A DNA stretch of 64,000 nt from Rhodeus uyekii (Eukaryota > Chordata > Actinopteri > Cypriniformes > Acheilognathidae), in assembly GCA_037043235.1 (NCBI GenBank), contig JAWRVZ010000042.1, forward strand, positions 1,315,001-1,379,000, in the 5' to 3' direction. Both the position numbers and the translations under genes were made by a program. Positions 33,448 through 45,819 of this stretch are shown here, piece after piece; the first letter of the stretch is position 1, and each line of letters starts with the position of its first letter. A model generated the notes under the pieces. The model made no database searches. It saw nothing but the letters and a program-made list of their open reading frames with translations, and was not told the origin of the DNA.

Positions 33448-33659
33448 TTAATGGCTGCTTGCAGCTATATTTATTATTATTTTCATAAAACGTTATGTTC
33501 TTCATATTTTAGTCTTTGACTCTTTTTCAAGGTGTTGATTTTTGGCTGATTGCATGTAAACCAATGGTGGTCAATTTGACCAGCAACACAATGATAGTAA
33601 CCAAAGTTTACACAGCTCTCCTAAAACATCCTTTGCATGGACATAAAAAATAAATAAAA

Positions 33660-34114
33660 TAAAAGAGGACCTATTATGCATTTTTCCATTTTCTTTTAAC
33701 TCCCTGAAAAGCCTCCATTGAGTCTTGAGTTTCTTCCGTGAACAAACACTCACAATATTCCTCATTATAATAATTCATATGCAAAATAAAGGGTTTTTGA
33801 GTTAGAGTAGAGTTAGAGTTTTGAATCACATTTTGAATTAGTTAGTTGCGTATTGAAAGGGGCGGGGCATTTCCCAAACACACTGGAAGTGCTCGACCAA
33901 TCACAACACACCGATCTAGCTGACCAATCAGAGCACCGTGTTGTTTTCAATAGGAGGGGCTTCATAGAGACAGGAACTAAACAGAGCGTTTCTGACAGAC
34001 TGGGAAGAGACGAGCCGCAACAATGAGAATATGGGAAAAAATAATCAACATTCAAGTAGTAAAACCTGCTTTAAGTGGAGACAAAAACAACAAGACTTTG
34101 ATATGGCCTCTTTA
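33660..34114. mobile_element. Teleost MITE-like repeat with paired CCAAT boxes, copy 1
   Basis: It starts AAAAGAGGACCTATTATGC and ends ATGGCCTCTTTAA, short inverted ends. The body contains GACCAATCACAACACAC and GACCAATCAGAGCAC, then GGAGGGGCTTCATAGAGACA. A second, shorter copy lies at 53675-53885. Confidence 0.7.
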
Positions 34115-34494
34115 ACCAGTGTTTCAAGCAGTTTAAATATGAAACACAATAGGAGGGTTAGTTTGGTGTGCCGGCTAATTTTTTGCTTATTATAGTATTG
34201 CAGAATTAACTTAGTCACATGCTAATTCCCAAAATAATGTGATTAGTTGTGTGCAAATCTGTCAGTCTTCACCTTACTGCTTATGTACATTAAGTTCAAC
34301 TTTTGTCATCACTGGATATGTCTAAATTGCATTGTCGAGACAGCACTGTTGGGCTGTGCGTCTTTGAAACTTATTGCATGCCTTTCTATGTAGAGCTAGC
34401 AGACGCTCACACACATACTTGCAGTCATATTATGGTCACCATAGCAGTAATGATGGCTCAGGGCTGGTGGGCAGCGGCAGGCTGTGGTTTTCAT

Positions 34495-34496
<2 letters not shown>

Positions 34497-34542
<46 letters not shown>
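34497..34542 (+). repeat. (TG)23 microsatellite
   Basis: Uninterrupted TG dinucleotides; likely polymorphic. Confidence 0.97.
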
Positions 34543-34543
<1 letters not shown>

Positions 34544-34798
34544 TGAGCAGATCCAAGGTTTGCACTGGGTCACTGCACACTTTTAGTAGAGTGCTTTCAA
34601 AACTCTCTCTGTTCTCTCTCTCTGTGACGTGCAAATCGGAGGGAAATCAAAGACAGAGGAGGAAGAAGAGTGTTGGTGATGCTGTTCATCATCTGCAGCT
34701 GCTGTCTCCTCTGTAATTTTTGCTGTGCCAGAGGTGTGAAGTGAGGAAAATACGCTGTTTTAAAGAAGCCTAGCTGCTGAAGGCATGACTGCTGTGTC

Positions 34799-35416
34799 TC
34801 AGTTTTCACCCAAAAATTAATATTCCGTCATTTATTCACCTCTATTTTTTTAAGCCTTTCCAGAAAATAATATTTTGGTAATAATATTTAAAATAATTTA
34901 AAATGTAAAATAATATTTTTGGTACTTTACTTAAAATTACTTAAAAAATAAATGTATTCATAATGTATGTTTTAATGCATTATATCTTTAAAAATAATTG
35001 TAACCAAAGTTACATATTTTTTGTAGAGTCCTAATACATTTTACTTTATAAAGGTGTAACAATGAACAGACGGTTACAGTTTGTCATGAGGTCAGAGAAT
35101 GCATTATGAGGAGCATTAATTAATCTATTTTTAAATTTGTCCCTTCAATCACCACCATCAAAACAGCATTTTTGTTGCAAATCCAGCATCTTTAACAATA
35201 CACTGTCTTTGGCCATTGCCTCGCATCTTGCGGTCTTTATTGTTTTTTTTTTCAGCATCTTGCACTATGAATAGGCTATTGCATTTTTAAAGTAAACGTT
35301 TTATCTGCATTTTCTTCATCACCTTCTGTGTTTTGCAGTCGTTCAGGGTTTTAAGCGACATGAGGGTGAGTAAATCTTGACTGAATTTTCATTTTGGACG
35401 GACTGTCTTTAATGCC
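34799..35416. mobile_element. Dispersed non-autonomous element with 'CATTTACTCACC'-type inverted ends
   Basis: The left side reads TTTTCACCCAAAAATTAATA then GTCATTTATTCACC. The right side reads GAGGGTGAGTAAATCTTGAC then TGAATTTTCATTTTGG. These are inverse forms of the same terminus, common in cyprinid genomes. The interior is AT-rich and non-coding. Confidence 0.55.
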
Positions 35417-36605
35417 TGTGGATGTGAATATTACGATCCAGCCTGCATCAGTGACTGCGATTACATGTCCAAGGATGATCCCACATTATTCCCCAGATCT
35501 CAGTTCTCAAATCCCATTTATTCCCACTGATTGAGTAATTTTGGAGAATAAGCTGTTTATATGTCCTTTCAATGTCCCTGTTATGAATCAGCCCTTTATC
35601 CAGGAAGAATCTGCCTATGCCTGTCTTTATTAGAACCATCTGCTGTTCTTCTTTGCTGGTTTATTGTGCAGAGGAACATGTAGTACATCTTGTTCGTTGA
35701 GCTACCAGGTGAAAATGTAAAATGTCTTTGAGAGGACTGACTTTAAATGACCTTATCATGTCAAGGAAATACAAGCATGGATGTTCAGAATGGCATTTCA
35801 GAATCTACGAGTTTCCTTTATGCGAAATAGCCATGATCCAAATGAGGCTGTGCAGATGCTGTAAACAGCATGTTGTCACTGCATGAAGCATGTGATGATG
35901 GAAATATTGCAGTTTGATGTGATCAGAAAATAGATGTGCACATAAATTCATGCGGTTTCATTTCGTATGTGCATGTGAAATGTTTTCACCTCTTTCACCT
36001 CCATAGATTTTAACGGGGTTGTGTAGAGACTGAGCGTTGTAACCTAATGCATCCATCCAAAAGTTATTTCACCAAAAGAAGCAGAAATAAATGCAATACA
36101 ATTTTATTTACAAAGAAATAAAAAGTTCTTTAAGATTTTTAGGTACAGAAATTGAATGTTTAAATACAGAGTAGTTCTTGCTATCTTTTGTTGTTTGTGT
36201 AACATTATTAATGACAGACAACAGCAGGTTTATTAGGCTGCTGTCACTTCAAGAGCTAATATAGTCCAAGATACTGATATCAACTGTTTATGTTCACTTT
36301 AGACATCACTGACTTTCTTTATGTGGTTACTTGCCTTTTTGACAATTTTGTGATTGTTCAATAATCAGTGAACTCGTGAATGCTTAAAATCATTGAAAGC
36401 TTAAATTTACAATGGTTGAAGTCTCATGTGTTTAGACGGTATGGTGATGGGAAGCCATGTGCTCATTTTGAAAAAGAGAGAGAGATTTGGTAGCACTGAA
36501 TCACTCACTGTATGTGAATTTATGTCTCATAAAGTTTTCAAAGTACTGATTTTATCTGATAATTTGTGCGGATTCATTTACTCATTTAACCAGCAAACGA
36601 ATTGT
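35417..36605. other. Non-coding; intron-like
   Basis: No gene or well-bounded repeat recognised. Confidence 0.4.
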
Positions 36606-36606
36606 T

Positions 36607-36699
<93 letters not shown>

Positions 36700-36700
36700 A
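36606..36700 (+). repeat. (TATC)n microsatellite, about 23 units
   Basis: A pure tetranucleotide run, and likely highly variable in length. It is separate from the CCAT satellites. Confidence 0.97.
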
Positions 36701-37865
36701 GTTCTAGCTACAGTCCTATCAGTAACATGCTGCAGGAAATCTGTTTGGGATGCTGGTCTGTTGCACATACTTACTGCCTATGTTCTGCTACTCCCTCCAT
36801 CCATCCATCCTAGTCTAGTCTTTCTGCCTGTTTATTCATCTATCGGTCTGATCATTTATCTGCTTATCTAGTTTTTCTGTCTCATTCTCTCTGCCTATCT
36901 CATATGTAATGTGTGTTGAGGGCTGGAGTTGATCCGTTTGAGTCGTGCAGTAATCATCCACAGTGAGGGGCAGTCAGAGGAGCTTCGAGCTCAGCGAGGG
37001 GGAAATGAAGAGGTCTCAGGCTCTCAGCAGCTGCATTTTGCGGCTGCAGGATTAGCTAATGCGATTAACTGCGTCTCACAATCAGCCGCACTGAATGCAT
37101 GTTGTAATTACTGCACCTCAATGAGAAAGGTGTGTGTGAAAGATTAATGCAGGTGAGTGGCAGGCTGTGATAGATACGCTCTGCTAACATGCTCTCTTTA
37201 GCCAGGCGTGTGTGTTTGCAAATGGGACTGAATGGGACTGTAGCTCATTTGCACACATGTGACCCAAACTACACAAATACGCCAAATGAGGTCTGAGCTG
37301 GGCGTTGAGGGACTGTAATGCTCCAAAACTGTTTATATTTGTCATGTTAATGTTACTTTTTTCACAATCCTAAGGATACTTGACCTGCAAGATCCATAAA
37401 TCAACATTTCTAGATAGCGTAGTTAAATCAGTGCCATAAGTTGAACTATGTGACATGATTTTTCTCAATTTTTTTGATGAGCTTTTGTGACTCTTTTGGG
37501 TTATGTTGATTTAATGAGAAATAAATCATGAAAACCAGACAGAAACTAATAATAATGTACTTGAGTCATTATTTTTTGCTATATTTTGCTTTGGTGCCAG
37601 TATGGATTTGAAATCTCTGTACTATTCTAGGTCTGGTTTTGTGAAATCAGCGCAACATATTTCCACACAGGATTTCTCACAGCTTCAGTTCCATATTGAA
37701 AATCAATGGACATCCGGATTGACTCCAGCTGAAGCGCTGCCCGTTCATTTAGCTCTGATTCAAGACGTTTCTAGCTTTTTTCCACACTGTTTGAGTCTGT
37801 GATGGAGTGACATCAGACGTGCACAGCTGAGAGAGAACATGGGCTGTGATTATAAAGGTAGAAGA
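36701..37865. other. Non-coding; intron-like
   Basis: No gene recognised. The stretch 37015-37160 is non-repetitive and rich in TAAT/ATTA words. It could be a conserved regulatory element, but that cannot be judged here. Confidence 0.35.
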
Positions 37866-38269
37866 CTGGAACTTTTTTTGAGCCAATTTTATTGAACAAA
37901 ACATTTGTGAAAACGAACAAAAATACACTCCGCAAATGAAAAAAAACTAACCTCACAGCAAAATTCAAATAAACTACATTCTTTATTGACAGTTCCCTAA
38001 ACTGCGGTTTCGCTGACTGGTTTATGAATGCGGTGCCAGAGTTTTCATTTCCGCTTTCCAATTTTTCGTTTACAATTCGCAAATTTACGTTCGTCTTTCT
38101 GACTCAAACCTACCGTGTGGGCATTTAGGGAACTGTCAACACAGAATGCAGTTTATTTGAAGACGGTGTTAATTTTTTGGGTGTGAGGTTAGTTTTTTAA
38201 TTTGCGGAGTGTATATTTGTTTGTTTTCACAAATGTTTTTTCGATACATTTGGCTCAAAAATAGTTCCA
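37866..38269. mobile_element. 404-bp fold-back element
   Basis: The left arm (37868 onward: GGAACTTTTTTTGAGCC, then CATTTGTGAAAAC, ACACTCCGCAAAT and CTAACCTCAC) pairs with a right arm ending GGCTCAAAAATAGTTCC at 38267. The arms are over 100 bp long with mismatches. TAGAAGA occurs on both sides (37859-37865 and 38270-38276), a probable target duplication. No coding capacity. Confidence 0.75.
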
Positions 38270-38931
38270 TAGAAGAGGCTTAAGTAAAGAATAAAAGAGC
38301 TATGGAATTATGTGTGTATTAAATCTAATACATCAGAAATTCAGATGAGAAAGTTAAATAGGACCCTATGATTTATACAATGCAGAAAAAGCAAACAGAT
38401 CATGTGAATGTCATCAATTGTCATGGACATGGCAAAATGTGGATGAAGAATTAAAAGTAGGGCTGTACACTTAATCAATTATGCGATGTGGACAAGTGTC
38501 TTTGAATATTAAAGCGCATAAAGACTTCATCTCACTATACAAGGACATGAACTTCATCTCAAGAGTCACTTCTGCAGCAAATAAACATTTAAGAAAAACT
38601 ACAAAACATATACAATATACAGATACAAAACTCAAAGCTATTTACTTCAAAACGCCAAAATAAAAGTTTGGTTTAACTTAAAATTATGAATAAAAATATT
38701 AGTTTTGAGCCGTGCAATGTACTTTTCAGAGTAATAATAACAATAATACTAAAAAAATCTATTAAATCATTTGCACAATATAAAAACATTTGATTACATT
38801 TAACGTAAAATTAGATGTATTACATTCTCAACATTTTTTATTAAATTGTTGAGCATTAAATTGATTGTATACGTTTTATGCATTAATTTGATTACCACTG
38901 TTTTTGATCATATTAAATACTAATATTTGTG

Positions 38932-39165
38932 GCGAGTAGGACGAGGAATGGTGGAAGTGTAAAAGGAGGAGTGACGCCAGTGAAGGATGAGAAAGGACCA
39001 GACCTGGACAATTATGTTATATTGTTTGTGTATGTGTGAACATTCAACATTTTAATAACAAAATAAACAAAAGTCAAGGACGACTGCCACCTTCATTTTG
39101 TATTTATTAATTTTGTTATTAAAGTGTTGAATGTTCGCCGGTTAACTTTGCTACAATATTAAAAC
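38932..39165. repeat. Inverted-repeat-bearing dispersed sequence
   Basis: Arms GAACATTCAACATTTTAATA (from 39038) and its complement (ending 39136) pair over 27 bp with one mismatch. The lead-in GGCGAGTAGGACGAGG and GACTGCCACCTTC look familiar from teleost repeats, but I cannot name the family. Confidence 0.45.
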
Positions 39166-39556
39166 AGACAACTCATCATTTAATAGGGCTCTGTTATAGA
39201 TTTGGTAATCAATTTATTAAATTGGTAAAGTTTTATGAATTCAATTGATTAGGCACCCGTTTTGGTTATTGAAAATTGAATCAAACCAATAGAATGGCAT
39301 GGAAAACAAAACGGAAGAAAAATCTCCTCTGACTTAAATCATGTTAAAATAATTTTGATGTATGTTGAACAGATGAACATCTCAGATGCTCCAGTTTACT
39401 GCTGATAAGTCAGTTTGCCTCGAATAATAAGACTGATTTTGAGTGTGACTCAAAAACACCTCAGTTCTGTTTATTAGTGATACAAGGAGTCATTCTGATC
39501 ACTTTTCGTAGACAGGTGAAACATTTCTTTCTAACACATTTTGTTTCCCCTTTCAG

Positions 39557-40880
39557 ATCTTCATACCCTGCGTGTCGTCAGAGAGTCGCCAGGAGGCCGA
39601 TAGCAACCGCTAACATTTGATTGAATTATCCCTCAACCTGATGTGGCAGAAAACTGTTATTCCTCCATCTTACCAGCCCTCTGCTGTCTCGCCCCTGAGC
39701 GACGACTTTCATCCTCTCTCATTTCTCTGCTGTCATACACATACTGGCACTCGTCTGCCGCTGCAATGGCCTCGGCCTTTTGCTCATTTACGTCTCTGTA
39801 TTACTGACAGGCTGTCTGGTTCCTGAGGGGAGGCCCGTGGAGGACGCTCTGCCGAATTTACGGTTGTATATAAATATATATGAGCATGTGGTTCTCTCAG
39901 ATTGAAAACATATACTGGCGACGATTGCCTGCTATGAAGTTCATTCCAGGGCTAATGCAGTTTTGCCTCCCCATCTCTTCAGCTCCTTCAAAGAACGCAT
40001 CCTATTTTAAGGCATGAGAGATATATGGAAAAGAACAGGGTAAATATTTGAGAGTATCGCAGGCTTCATCTCTTGAATTAAATTAATTGGTTTTCTTCGG
40101 TTGGCTGTGTGGATGGGAGTAGATTCACAGCCGGTAAGTTCATTTTAGTCCAAACAACCTTGACCTAGTGGCTTTTGAGGAGAACACGCTTTTTCACTCA
40201 TGGTTTTGTTGCAGATGGATTTCAAGAATTGCATAGAAAGCCAGCTGCATGTTGAACGTGATTTCAAGCAAGAAGAAATGCATTATCAGGTAACTGAAAA
40301 GTTGTGCCTCATCAAAAACTGTCCACTTAGATGAATTAAACCGGAATACTGTCATGCCAATTGTAAAAGATACATGCATGCATGTTCAGAAAACAGCTTT
40401 AACATCAACCAAAGAGCCATGCTTGAACCTAAAGATGCCAAACATAAAGGCATTGGGATATGTTCACATCCCAATTGGTCAAACTTCCAAAACAATACTG
40501 TGTGCTGGGCTAAATGCACTCGCTGTATGTGTGTACATATGATGGAGCTAAGAACCCGTGAAGAGCTTATAAAATGTGTAAAGGAGTCAAAAACAGCCGC
40601 AGGAATCCCTCTGTAACACAAACTAAGGCCTGCTGGAAGGAAATGCGATCCTGACTCCTGTACCGTACTGAACTGTGATGGGCAACATGTTGAGAAAAAA
40701 CAGGTATTCTAAAGCATTGTGTCTGTTTTAGGCTTGCATCTTGTGACATCATGTCCTGTTTTTGGTTCATTTGCATGCCTTTGGTTCGTGTTGCATTCAT
40801 ATTACAATCAAACAGCACCAGAGTTGGTTTGGAAGCATCTTTACATGACATTAGATGAATAAAAACCTGTGCATCCTGAC
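39557..40880 (+). other. Possible terminal-exon-like segment, opposite strand to chrm2 (speculative)
   Basis: A good acceptor (TTTCCCCTTTCAG ending 39556) is followed by 18 open codons and a stop at 39611-39613. A consensus donor CCG|GTAAGT lies at 40134 and an AATAAA near 40858. The peptide is not recognised. Each signal is common by chance, and no upstream exon is established. Confidence 0.12.
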
Positions 40881-40997
40881 TTGGATTTTCCGTAATTTAT
40901 GACGCAATGCTTCCTGCAATTTTTGTCTACAATCCCTGTTTTTGCTGTTATGTGCTAGAGGCGCTGTTATTTATCGTGTTTGGAGCATTACATTTAA

Positions 40998-41166
40998 CAT
41001 TTACATTCATGCATTTGGCAGATGCTTTTATCCAAAGCGACTTGCATTTGACAAAGCGACTTGAAACTTATTGATATTCTAATCAGTTCTTGTTTTCCCG
41101 GGGAATCGAACCCATGACCTCTATGTTGCAAGCACTAATGCTAAACTGCTTGAGCTACAGGAAAGA
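40998..41166 (-). mobile_element. tRNA-derived SINE, copy 6
   Basis: Inverted copy: tail ATGCATTTGGCAGATGC first, B-box complement GGGAATCGAACCC near 41100, and head end GAGCTACAGGAAAG. It contains a short internal duplication of AAAGCGACTTG. Confidence 0.85.
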
Positions 41167-44100
41167 TGCATTACATTGTAAATTCCAGTATGCATGACTC
41201 ATTGACTCGTGCATGCATGTGTGTCATAGTTGCTGGCCACCTGCACAGTCGTCCTGACTCTAGAGCATCATTATGCACTTGATACACACCTGCGGACGGA
41301 GTGCACTGGTCAGAGATCATACGGTCATCTCACATGAAAGCTGCTCGTCTATCTAAGGCCAGAATCCCTGCGCTCCCGTCCTACGCAGCACTGAAGTGGA
41401 CAATCTAATGCAGTTCGTCTCACCGCCTTCATTTAGTCAGTTTCGGCTAAAATAAACTAAATCAACTAAAGCCTGAAGATCTGCCTGATCTGAGAAGGTT
41501 ATCATTATTGGAAATTCTGTTTGAATGTGTCCCGTTCAAGTTTTGATTCATGTGGACTTGATTAAAGCATACTAAGCATTATTGAAAATGAACAGTTGAC
41601 ATCTAATCTTTTACCGTTTGTTAAATCTTTCTAAGCATACTTTGGGAAATCACATCTTTACTATGGTTGTGCAATATTGCCTCTTCTCTGACGTGTCAGA
41701 ACTGTAATGTCAATAGTCAGATTTCTATTGGAAATAAAATGTACAAAATAATTTAAACCATTAGCATTGCCAACAGCACATTGATTGGTGTCGCCTTTCT
41801 TTGCTTCAGCCGGCGCTTTGTGATCTATATGCACTTAAGAAAAAAATATGGCTTTAGGTGTGTTTTATTATTAGCCCAGCAGGGGCGGAGGGTGTTGTGT
41901 TTTATCTATTATTCCGGCAGGTTTAGTTTAGTCCCTGAGGCTGAACGTTAACGTCGCGCAAACCTGCAAACACACACACATACACATACACACACATAGA
42001 CGCTGCGGCCAAACAACATATATGTGTGCATATGATGCATCAAAATCTCACTCTCCTTTACATGTTCAGGTGTGTGTGTGTGTGTGTTGTGTGTGTCATC
42101 ACTAAAGGCTGTAGAGATGAATTATGGTTTTGTGTGATGAGCAGCCTCTGGAAGATGTGTGTTATTCCAGCGTGTCAGGAAATAGAGTGGGTGGACGGGT
42201 TTCTGATTAGAGCCGGAGCTAAGATAGAGAGACAGATCTATGGTTTCTATATCCGTCCCTGAACAGAGAGAGATGTGCCTTATCATAGACACCGACAGAC
42301 ACACCGTACACTCGACTCTGTCCATATCAGTCAGCTGAGGACCACACAAACAAACAAACACACACACACACACATACATACGTGGTGATAGCATCCATTT
42401 ATCAAGCGCTGACACCTCTTATTCAGCGCTGCAGGACTGCACGCTTTCTCTTTATTTTTGTCCGATGTCTCCATCGTGTCGTTGTCAAAAGGTCTGAGCT
42501 CTAGGTAATACGTTGAGTGTGTTTCTGAGCCAGATCCATTGGTACGAGAAAAAACGATGGCAAGTTACGTAAATGCATAAAAGGAGACAGATCGGCTCTT
42601 TTTTCGTTCTCAATTTTCTGCCGCTTGATTAAACTTGCTGCAGGATCAATCCTGCACTGAATCTCAAGTCAGTTTTTTCGGTGTGTCTGAAAAAAGCACC
42701 ATAAAACACATCAACCTGTAGGAGGGTGATTGTGTTACAGAGACACAGAAAGCCAGTTTAACGATGGAAACATTTCTGACGCAGATATTCAGGAAAATAC
42801 ACTGTCCCTGGATCGATTGATTCTGTTTCATTCACACTGCCAGTGATTTTCTGGAATATGTGGGTGCGTTCACACATATCCCGTAAAGACAAATGACGTC
42901 AGGATGTCATAATTTCTTTGTTCATTGTCCCTTTGTTAATGTGTAACATAAATGTTGATCAGCATTTAAAGCGTCGCTCGCTTGAGACTGCAGAAACATC
43001 TCTCAGTACCAGGTTTCTGATACAGGGTTTCTGGTCTTTAAAAGGTCTTACAAAGTCTTAATTCGCCCATGTACAAATGAAAGCCTTAAAAATGTCTTAA
43101 ATCAGAACAGAAGGTCTTAAATTGATATAGTCATAGCATTGAATGTTGCATGCATGGCAAAAATGAATATCTTTCTCACTATTTCACTATCTTTTCACTG
43201 CTCACTATCTCTAAACATCTTTAAGTCAAGATATATTTACTTGAGATCCAAATCCAAAATTACGTCTTAAAAAACCAAATGTTTATGCGTAGAACAAGAA
43301 CAAATATTTGTCTATGAGTTATGAAAACGTCCCTTTGAGTTCAGTTGATTTTTTTTGTGCCCATTGACAGATTTTTGTTCTTATTTTAATCATAAACTCA
43401 CTTCACTTTTATCAATTTTGCATAATACAAGACTTCATATGTTTGTCATTATATAATCTCTAGTAAATGCATCTTAATTTTATTTTGGATAAACCTAGAA
43501 TCATATTTTTCTTTGTTTCAAACAGATCACAATTCTGAACAGAAAAATAACGTAAATTGCTAGATGTTCTGACAAAATAATAATTGTCGTTGTCTATTTA
43601 AAATGTTTAAGTAATCTAAAGGAATTATTTTTTAAAATTGGTTTGAATGAATGATTCAATGACTCGCTCATATAAACTTCCCTGATAATTTCCTGTTGTG
43701 ATTTTGTCTTAAGATTTAATGGACAGGGCAGTCAAAGTTATTTAGGAATGAGATTGCATAGGTGTTCAAATCGAGAAGCGTGTAGCTTTATTAAAAAACA
43801 ATAGATACCTGTGTAACAGAGGTAGGGTTCAACTGAAAGATGAAGTTTTATTTTCCTTGTTTTGTATTTTATCTTAATAGAACCCAGCAGATGAGTCTGT
43901 AAATCTTTTGTTATTAGTTGCGATTGCTACTGCATTTGCAGTAGTAATATCTGATACTAATATCTGCACTCCTAACTAATTAGAAGTAAGCAAGCTAAAC
44001 ACACAAAACAGAAGTCTCATAAAACCACTGAAAAATGAGCCACAAACACCAGCTTTGACTAGAAAATCCTGCACCCTTTATTCTCACAGCGTAGCCTTGA

Positions 44101-45819
44101 TTCAATCCATCACCAACTATCAGCTCAGAAATCCTTGGCCACCTTCATCAGAACTACAGATCTCATTTTCCTGTCGTATTTTCCACACTCACAGGACAGA
44201 GTCGCTCCGAATAATTTCAACAGACCCTCAGGCCACATAGAGAGGATGGTGAAAAAATGAGGGTTTTATTTTACAAGGAATGCATGTATTATGCATTCTA
44301 AAGTATTCTTGAGGCATTTAAAGCTTATTATATATACCCTGTCATGTATTGAAAATGATTTTAATCACAGTTATAAGTATGAATCATAACTATTCATATT
44401 TATTTAGATATTATCTATTAAAATTCACAGTTTTATATGCTGCATAACATTATTCCGAAACCATTAACAACCTCAGGGTTTGTGTGATGCAATCTAGCAG
44501 TGAGGATTTATATAGAAGAGGTTTCATAGACAATGTTTTTTTAGATGCCCTGCAAAAATTCTCACTGGCCCCATCACAAATAAATTAATAAAAGTCATTG
44601 CTTTTGTTGTTTTTGACCCATGTTACTATCTAATAAATAAGGATGTTACAACAGCAACATTTTAGAGACGAGTGAAAGTTTGGATACCACAGCAAAAATT
44701 ACTAGCCCAATTATTGTAAAGTTCATTGTTACGGAGAGTTATATTACAAGAAATAGCACAGTTTTTCTCTCTACCGACAATGTTCACTTAAGAGAGGAAA
44801 CAATACAACAAGCTGTTGAGATTTGTGATTATAGAATGTATCGCTTTACGTGACTGTACTGTGTGTATGCAGATAAAGCTGAGTATAAAATATATCCTAC
44901 TTTATGTAAAACCTGGCCAATAATATGGTTAGATTTGCCTCAGTTATGGAAGCTGTAGGAATTGAAGTGAGATTTTGCATCATGAAAGAGAGAAGGCGTT
45001 AATGATTTAGATGTGCACACGTACGGAGGGCATCCAACCGTTCCACTGTGTTTCTCTCTCTTTCATATTTTATGAAAAACGAGACCCTCATAGCATGTGA
45101 GAAAATGCTCCTTTTTGTATGTGTGCTTTTATTTGTCTGTGCGAGTCGTGATCTTTCTTTACCAACATATAGATCTCCCGTTACTATGGTGATGAGCTTC
45201 CCTTTAACCACGTACTGATGATGATGATGATGGAGATGATGATGTCATAAAAGCAGAGGCGTCTCCAGGGTCCTACAGCCGCTCGTTAGAACTCAGAATC
45301 TGCCATAAACATAACATTATAATGAGGAAACTACAGGATGTTTTAAGTTCCTTGAGCTTCAGCTGCCCGTGTTGCAGAGTTGTTATTATGGGAAGAGGGC
45401 ATCCATAATAGAGCGAAACAGTCGGGTTCCGGAATAATTTTTCCCATTCATTTTCTCCATACGGAAACTGATTTTTAACAATAACTTGAAAACCTTTAAA
45501 GACAGCCGTACTGTGAGCTACGAGGTTGTTAATGGATTATATTTGCTTCTGTTGAAGCCATCAGCTTTATTTTTTTAAAATAATCTTGTTTAACAGCACA
45601 ATCTGTGGTGAAAAACTGCACTAGCCATGATGTTGTGCAGAAAATTACACCAATCAGAGCATGAAAAGAGACATTTCATCATCATCATCGTCTTCTTCGT
45701 CTTTGTGACAGAACAACCGACCGTATAATGGAATAAGGTTTGCTGCCTTGGCTCAGATGAGCCACAATTTACTGGATTTTCTGGAATCTTTCTGCTGTCT
45801 GTCTTGCCGTCATCTGTCC
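41167..45819. other. Non-coding; intron-like with CA/TG tracts
   Basis: TG/CA tracts occur at about 41970-42000, 42068-42098 and 42350-42376. Short open frames near 42026-42415 run through these tracts on both strands and are not genes. No other structure was recognised. Confidence 0.4.
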
